Source: Echinometra lucunter (lineage: Eukaryota; Echinodermata; Echinoidea; Camarodonta; Echinometridae). From it: DNA of 64,000 bases. The translations under genes were made by a program, and so were the position numbers. Under the pieces are notes generated by a model. That model did not search any database, was not told the DNA's origin, and saw nothing but the letters and a program-made list of their open reading frames with translations. The stretch is from contig CM057154.1 of assembly GCA_029962745.1 (NCBI GenBank), positions 30,722,302 through 30,786,301 of the forward strand. The letters run 5' to 3'. Below, piece after piece: positions 60,501 to 64,000 of the stretch (the first letter of the stretch is position 1; each line of letters starts with the position of its first letter).

Positions 60501-63500
60501 TCTTGAATTTAGGAAAGACATAAAGTAATTGGTCTCTTGTCTGTCAAATCATATATCCTGCGTTTCTGCAGAAAAAAGCACTGCTCTATGTGTCCTTGAG
60601 TGTACAGCGAGAGGAATAATAACATCTACACATGTACATCTCTGTATCTCGAAAATATACACGAGACAATGAGGGCAATTCCAAAACACCTTGTCATATT
60701 TTAAATAATTATCTACTTCTTTCTCCCCAAACAGAACTTCCTGAAGTATCTCTTGGCTTTGATGCCATCCCTGGTGATGTCCCGTGTTTTGACATTGGAG
60801 GAAGTGACATCTATGATGCTGATGACACGGATGACATCATTTGTATGGATGACCTTGACAATCACTTTCACCCACCACTCAGTGAAACTGTGACGGTCAA
60901 TTCATGCTCTCTGCCTAAACCCAAAGGCCCAATGCAACCACCGTCACAGACGTCAGGGTACTTTTGGTCAAGTATGCCCTCAAGGAAGCCACATCCATTA
61001 CAGGAGCAGTCTGTCCCAACTGTGAATGTGCCACTTGACCATACACTCCACAGAGGGGAACCTGGTGAGTCCATTGCTGCATCCAGTGCAACCCTCTCCA
61101 AGCCAGTCATGGAGTACAGTCGCATCAGTTGCACTACTGACCAGCACGTTCCCTTTGGAAGAAGGGGACATCCTGTGTCTGAGAGACCAGCAAGCAGTGA
61201 CAGTCTTGGTGGTTATAGGCCTCGCGGAGGTGTGGTCCAGTGCTTGCCAAGGCCCCAGCTGAGTGATGCTTGGACTAAACCCAATGCACCTTCACTTCAT
61301 ACAGGGAAGTTGGGAACAAGGTGTGTGATATACATGTCATGCTGTTATGCAATTTTTCCTGTTTTCAGTTGGATTTTTTGTATAAGTACAGTGTACAACA
61401 AAAGTGAGTACATCCATAACAAAAGCTACAGTCTACTAATTTTTTCCCACCAATTCAAATAATATCCTTAAGATATTACAATGTTGTTATGGAATAGATA
61501 ATTTGAATCAAAACACGTATTAAAGAATGTCATCACCATCATAGTTGTAATGCTTGTACTTTTATTACATTTATGTAATAAGTTACATTAAAATTTGTAA
61601 CTTTCGTAAAGGGTGTACTCACTGTAGTGGGATATTGTATGTATGCTTGTAAAATCGACTCTTATTATGACATCAGAGTTATCTTCTGCTTAGTATTAAA
61701 CTGGTTAAAGTTTTATTACAAACATGTACATCATGATAAAGTTAATCAAAAAAGACTGTAGTAACATTTTGTATTAGAAATTATATAAGATTCCCAGTTT
61801 TAATTTTTTTTTTTTTAAGGGACAAAATTCCAGGGTAATAGACACCTATGTGATTCAACCCTCTCTTGTTATGGTAAGGTTAAATGCATGGAATTAGTTC
61901 CTGTTTAATCAGCTGAGTCATGGTAATAATCTAGCTAAAGAACTGTGTATAGTTGGAAACCTGATTTAATTTTCTGATGAGAGGATATATTTATAGCATT
62001 ACACTGTCATCATATTGATGAAGTACTGTTAAGTTGTAATAAGTCCAGTGTTTGTGTGGTAAACTAGACATCTTATGATTCTATCTCATCAATCTTTCAC
62101 CTTCAAAACAACAAAACACAACCTCTTAGATCCTTACTCCAGCCCCTGCATGGCAAGGCAGCAAGGAACCTAGAATCCAAGCCAGTAACTCCTGTGAAAC
62201 TTTCGACAACCCCTCTAGCAAGCAATACAAGCCCTGATGAACAGTCCCTCTTGACTTGTTTAGATACTGTGGAACAAGACTACTTGAAAAAGGTATGTTG
62301 ATTATTCCCTTGCAAAAGAGTACCATTGGTGCCATTGTGCCCATTGTAATTTGACCAAACTACAATCATATCATGGAAAGTACCATAACATGACCATGGG
62401 TTCTGTGGTACTTTTTAACAAGGGTTCACACAGGGAAAGAGTGGATTGCGACTTGAATCACGATCCAGATTTCAATTTCATTTGTGACCGTTTACTCAGG
62501 AAAATCGCACTTAAAGCAAGAAAGGAACAACTGGGCATAGATGAAGATTGATGTAAAGGAAAACAAAAGCATTTGTTAATACTTGTGGAGAAGGAAAGCA
62601 ATTATATATATTTACACAAGAGAGAAACTGAGAGGAAGAACACATTTGTATTTGCCTACTATATCAGATCCATGACGTCGTGCATACGCACTAAACAAGG
62701 CGTGATGGACATCGCAGAGAACAAACCAAATGTTAAACATTCACGTGCTAAGAATGATGGGATTAAAAACAGTTTTCGAATCTTGATCCTGTTCACACAC
62801 ACAAAGCATAGCAAATGATTGCAATTATTCTGAAAAATCACACTTCTTACTGCAAGTTGAATCGTGATTAGAATCACGATTATTTGTGAGATTATTCTTT
62901 CCACACAAAATAAGATCAAAATTCTAATCTCGACAAGAAAATCACTTTTTAATCTCACTTTTTACATAGTGTGTGAATGCCCCTATTGGTCATTCAAAAT
63001 ATTCAATATACTTAACATCAAATTTTAGATCAAGAGCTAGAAATCTGGTAACTCAGAGGGTACATCCTAGCACTCTTCTGGCTCTTAGCCGTTCTCAGAT
63101 TTAGTTCAAATCCATCAAAATTTCTTGCATATTATTTTGTGGATTGACAAACAATTATTGGCTCAATTTTGAGGCAGCTCATACAGTGTGTATTGTTGAT
63201 GTTTGTTTTGTTGGTTGGTTTTTTTTTGGGGGGGGTGTTCTTTGCATTTGATATAGGACAAAGTGATATTCAAATTATACAGCGAGTCAGCGACCTCTTA
63301 TGTCTACCCTTTATTTTCACAGAAACATGGATCATTTTTAAAGAATATCCAGAGAGCACCACTTGACAAATGCTTTGTCAGTAAATCTCCAGAGTAAGTT
63401 GAGTTTACCTGCAGGGTCTATGGCACATAATTTTTCATATTGTTTTCAAATTTTCTGCAGCTTTCCAGATGTGTGTTACTTAGTCTTCACATGATTTTTA

Positions 63501-63968
63501 ACATTTGTTTACAAGTATTTGTTTGAAATAACATGCCTTATTTTTAGCCACCATAATCCATTAGTTGTCAGCAGTTTAAAAAGGAGATAAAGCAAATGAT
63601 ATTGCAGTCTCCTTTCAATAATCCTTGTAGATTTTAATTATCTGATAAGGCAGTGTATGTTTGTGCACTAAAATTGCCAGTGAACAAATGGTTATTATAA
63701 CTGTGTTATTGTTGTTAATGTTGTTAATGTAAATTCAAGCATGTTATAAAAAATATAGTCTGAGAAAGAAAAAACTCATTACAGTTATCTACCCGTGCAT
63801 AGTAAAAATTGAAAAAAAGAAGAAGAATGTACACATATCATTGATCTTCTCACACAATGATAATTATTCATCCAACCATTCTTTCTTTTTTATCTCTCCC
63901 TATTGTTCTTCTACAGAGCTGATGATGATATCCCAGAGTTTGACAGTATCTTTAAAGGTCTCTTCTGA
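41991..63968 (+). CDS. HFM1: HFM1 (MER3), meiotic ATP-dependent DNA helicase
   Basis: HFM1 is the Ski2-like 3'-5' helicase that stabilises meiotic recombination intermediates and promotes crossovers. Thirty-one exons join with every phase matching, giving 1550 residues to the TGA at 63966-63968; vertebrate HFM1 is about 1435. Exons: 41991-42121, 43567-43609, 44010-44278, 44420-44482, 44992-45059, 45436-45568, 45951-46102, 46412-46492, 46660-46839, 47249-47295, 47702-47855, 48675-48807, 49397-49498, 50152-50345, 50776-50822, 51298-51479, 52131-52214, 52650-52741, 53170-53324, 53737-53834, 54771-54985, 57232-57315, 58006-58163, 58624-58727, 58883-59119, 59634-59935, 60147-60420, 60735-61320, 62130-62292, 63323-63393, 63917-63968. 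All introns are GT-AG except the third (44279-44419), read as GC-AG. Walker A, DEVH, SAT and QMIGRAGR motifs are intact, so the enzyme should be active. The start lies upstream, perhaps at 41187. Residue numbers elsewhere count from the first full codon at 41992. Confidence 0.96.
42266..43296. mobile_element. 1.03-kb inverted-repeat element in an HFM1 intron
   Basis: The left end GGGCGCGTTTCATGAAA and the right end TTTCATGAAACGTGCCCC are inverted, with one extra or changed base. Internal TGACAAAGTGTTTCACGAAAG near the left and TGTGAAACACTTAGCAGACA near the right are also inverted. No transposase-like frame was seen. It lies between the exons at 42121 and 43567. Confidence 0.7.
44591..44782. 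repeat. Exact 96-bp tandem duplication in an HFM1 intron
   Basis: GAAGGGGCCTAATTC starts at 44591 and 44687. The two 96-bp copies look identical, including a CAAAAGTAAGTGTTAAAG segment. Confidence 0.9.
45436..47295 (+). other. HFM1: HFM1 RecA-like domain 1 (ATP-binding exons)
   Basis: Five exons carry the nucleotide-binding half. Motif I APTGSGKT is at residues 203-210. Motif Ia-type MAPIKVLCSQR spans the 45568/45951 junction. TTPEKWDSMTRKWRD spans the 46102/46412 junction. The DEVH box, residues 312-315, is split exactly between DE (46492) and VH (46660). Motif III SAT is at residues 365-367. An insertion-like hydrophilic stretch HHTNTSNTQEQSGD before motif III is longer than in human. All catalytic residues are present. 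Confidence 0.95.
47063..47156 (-). mobile_element. 90-bp TTAA element (copy 4, reverse)
   Basis: Begins TTAATCCACTGAGCACG and ends TGTTCAGAAGGTTAA. The core reads the complement of the CAAGATAAAC/TTGGGCT core of the other copies. It lies in the intron before 47249. Confidence 0.65.
47930..48426. mobile_element. 497-bp inverted-repeat element in an HFM1 intron
   Basis: TTAAAGGCATTGGCTAAC at the left and GTTAGCCAATGCCTTTAA at the right are perfect 18-bp inverted ends. The centre (about 48150-48215) is GC-richer, with GCCGCGTGATACGTCA and TGCGCATGCGCA. A TTAA at each outer edge is compatible with TTAA targeting, but it is part of the inverted repeat. Confidence 0.85.
49937..50070. mobile_element. 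Small foldback element, AGTACCATGGTACC ends
   Basis: TAGTACCATGGTACCCATGG and the right-hand CCATGGGTATTATGGTGCTC are inverted, with internal TACCATCAGGTACCATGATG. It ends about 80 bp before the exon at 50152. A relative lies at 62313-62418. Confidence 0.65.
50364..50455. mobile_element. 90-bp TTAA element (copy 5)
   Basis: TTAACCCTGTCGAACACTGA at the left and TTCTCAATGGGTTAA at the right show the CCC/GGG inner ends clearly. The core is TCAAGATAACTCGGGCTAG. It starts 18 bases after the splice donor at 50345/50346. Confidence 0.75.
51150..51290. repeat. CT/CA microsatellite at the 3' splice site of an HFM1 intron
   Basis: A mixed (TC)n and (AC)n tract ends directly in the acceptor TTTCTCCAG before the exon at 51298, so it also serves as a long polypyrimidine tract. 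Confidence 0.85.
54032..54506. mobile_element. 475-bp inverted-repeat element in an HFM1 intron
   Basis: CAATCTGTTCAAGAGTTATG (about 54151) is complemented by CATAACTCTTGAACAGATTG (about 54359), and GTGAAAGTTT has a partner AAACTTTCACAG. TTAA borders both ends (TTAACCTG on the left, GGGGTTAA on the right). It lies between the exons at 53834 and 54771. Confidence 0.7.
55375..57128. mobile_element. 1.75-kb TIR-bounded element of 161-bp monomers in an HFM1 intron
   Basis: TTGTCTCGCCTGC (55375-55387) and GCAGGCGAGACAA (57116-57128) are perfect 13-bp inverted ends. The left end also forms a GTCTCGC...GCGAGAC hairpin and is followed by a GTCGGCGTC-rich stretch. The body is eight full monomers plus a partial one, with AATAACTTTYTATA starting at 55480, 55641, 55802, 55963, 56124, 56285, 56446, 56607 and 56768: 161 bp each time. 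A unique tail runs from about 56815 to 57115. No coding capacity and no clear target duplication were seen. Confidence 0.92.
55480..56810. repeat. 161-bp monomer array with 644-bp higher-order period
   Basis: Monomers 1 and 5, 2 and 6, 3 and 7, and 4 and 8 match each other better than their neighbours. For example, GTACATCTCTTGAAGGCACA occurs only in 3 and 7, and CATATGAGAGGTCC only in 4 and 8. Odd and even monomers also differ consistently (GGGATCACCAA or GGAATCACCAA versus AGGATTGCCAA), giving a monomer-dimer-tetramer hierarchy. Each monomer holds AGGTCA half-sites spaced by one A. Confidence 0.93.
57490..57562. repeat. (CT)n microsatellite, ~33 units
   Basis: A long pure dinucleotide tract in the HFM1 intron after 57315. 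Its length is likely to be polymorphic. Confidence 0.95.
62313..62418. mobile_element. Small foldback element, AGTACCAT ends (copy 2)
   Basis: AAAGAGTACCATTGGTGCCA and the right-hand CATGGGTTCTGTGGTACTTT are inverted, and the family matches 49937-50070. It starts 21 bases after the exon end at 62292. Confidence 0.6.
62419..62985. mobile_element. ~565-bp inverted-repeat element in an HFM1 intron
   Basis: The left end AAGGGTTCACACAGGGAAAG and the right end GTGTGTGAATGCCCCTA are inverted but degenerate. GCGACTTGAATCACGAT near the left is answered by GTGATTAGAATCACGATT near the right. Small open frames inside have no known relatives. Confidence 0.55.
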
Positions 63969-64000
63969 ATCAAGTGAAATTCACATGTTCAAAACCATAA
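63969..64000 (+). other. Start of the HFM1 3' UTR, cut by the window end
   Basis: Thirty-two bases follow the stop codon. No polyadenylation signal is visible before the window ends. Confidence 0.7.

Larger units (their letters stand above)
58624..63968 (+). other. HFM1: HFM1 C-terminal tail with Cys/His cluster and acidic end
   Basis: Eight exons. ALKGEDLSINLIS and GLDVQ close the conserved core. Residues 1079-1094 form a compact Cys/His cluster with spacing C-x3-C-x5-C-x3-C-C (CSHRCLDKDTCAHDCC), matching human CNHLCKSKHTCGHDCC and probably binding zinc. The rest is long, Pro/Ser/Thr-rich and disordered. The 586-bp exon 60735-61320 has acidic patches (DADDTDDIICMDDLD). The end DDDIPEFDSIFKGLF resembles the human end DEADEMKSLLGIFDGIF. 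Confidence 0.93.

Overview
The window looks like nuclear DNA from a marine invertebrate deuterostome, most likely an echinoderm such as a sea urchin. The evidence is AT-rich DNA, short exons with GT-AG introns, two proteins that align closely with vertebrate orthologues, and a dense load of short inverted-repeat transposons, poly-G/C runs and CT/CA microsatellites. Species assignment is inference. An assembly gap of 500 N lies at 14327-14826.

Three protein genes can be supported. (1) A class A GPCR, melatonin-receptor-like, with one coding exon at 22520-23614 (+). (2) The 5' part of RAD54B on the minus strand: four exons from 35547 down to 30681, encoding the N-terminal 272 residues. The ATPase exons were not found in the remaining 30 kb. 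(3) HFM1/MER3, the meiotic DExH helicase, on the plus strand. It runs from a candidate first exon at 41187-41299, through 31 firmly phased coding exons from 41991, to the stop at 63968. The stop is 32 bases before the window ends.

Layout: 1-22.4 kb holds no gene I can support. It is mosaic repeat DNA: inverted-repeat elements, some nested, tandem arrays, poly-G tracts and the gap. 22.5-25.0 kb is the GPCR and its probable 3' UTR. 25.0-30.6 kb is intergenic or RAD54B-intron sequence with a foldback element and a three-layer nest of repeats. 30.7-35.5 kb is RAD54B. 35.6-41.2 kb is the head-to-head intergenic interval between RAD54B and HFM1, with locally CpG-richer stretches near both 5' ends. 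41.2-64 kb is HFM1, whose introns carry many small transposons and a 1.75-kb element built from 161-bp monomers.

The main biological point is that two recombination motor genes lie divergently with their start codons about 5.6 kb apart. HFM1 acts in crossover formation and RAD54B is a RAD51/DMC1-partner translocase, so shared germline regulation is possible. The main structural points are the 161-bp/644-bp higher-order repeat carrying regularly spaced AGGTCA triplets in an HFM1 intron, the same AGGTCA triplet in an apparently unrelated repeat at 27.5 kb, a 21-bp-phased array inside a long inverted repeat at 16.6-17.0 kb, and two families of TTAA-flanked (piggyBac-like) miniature elements, one only about 90 bp long.
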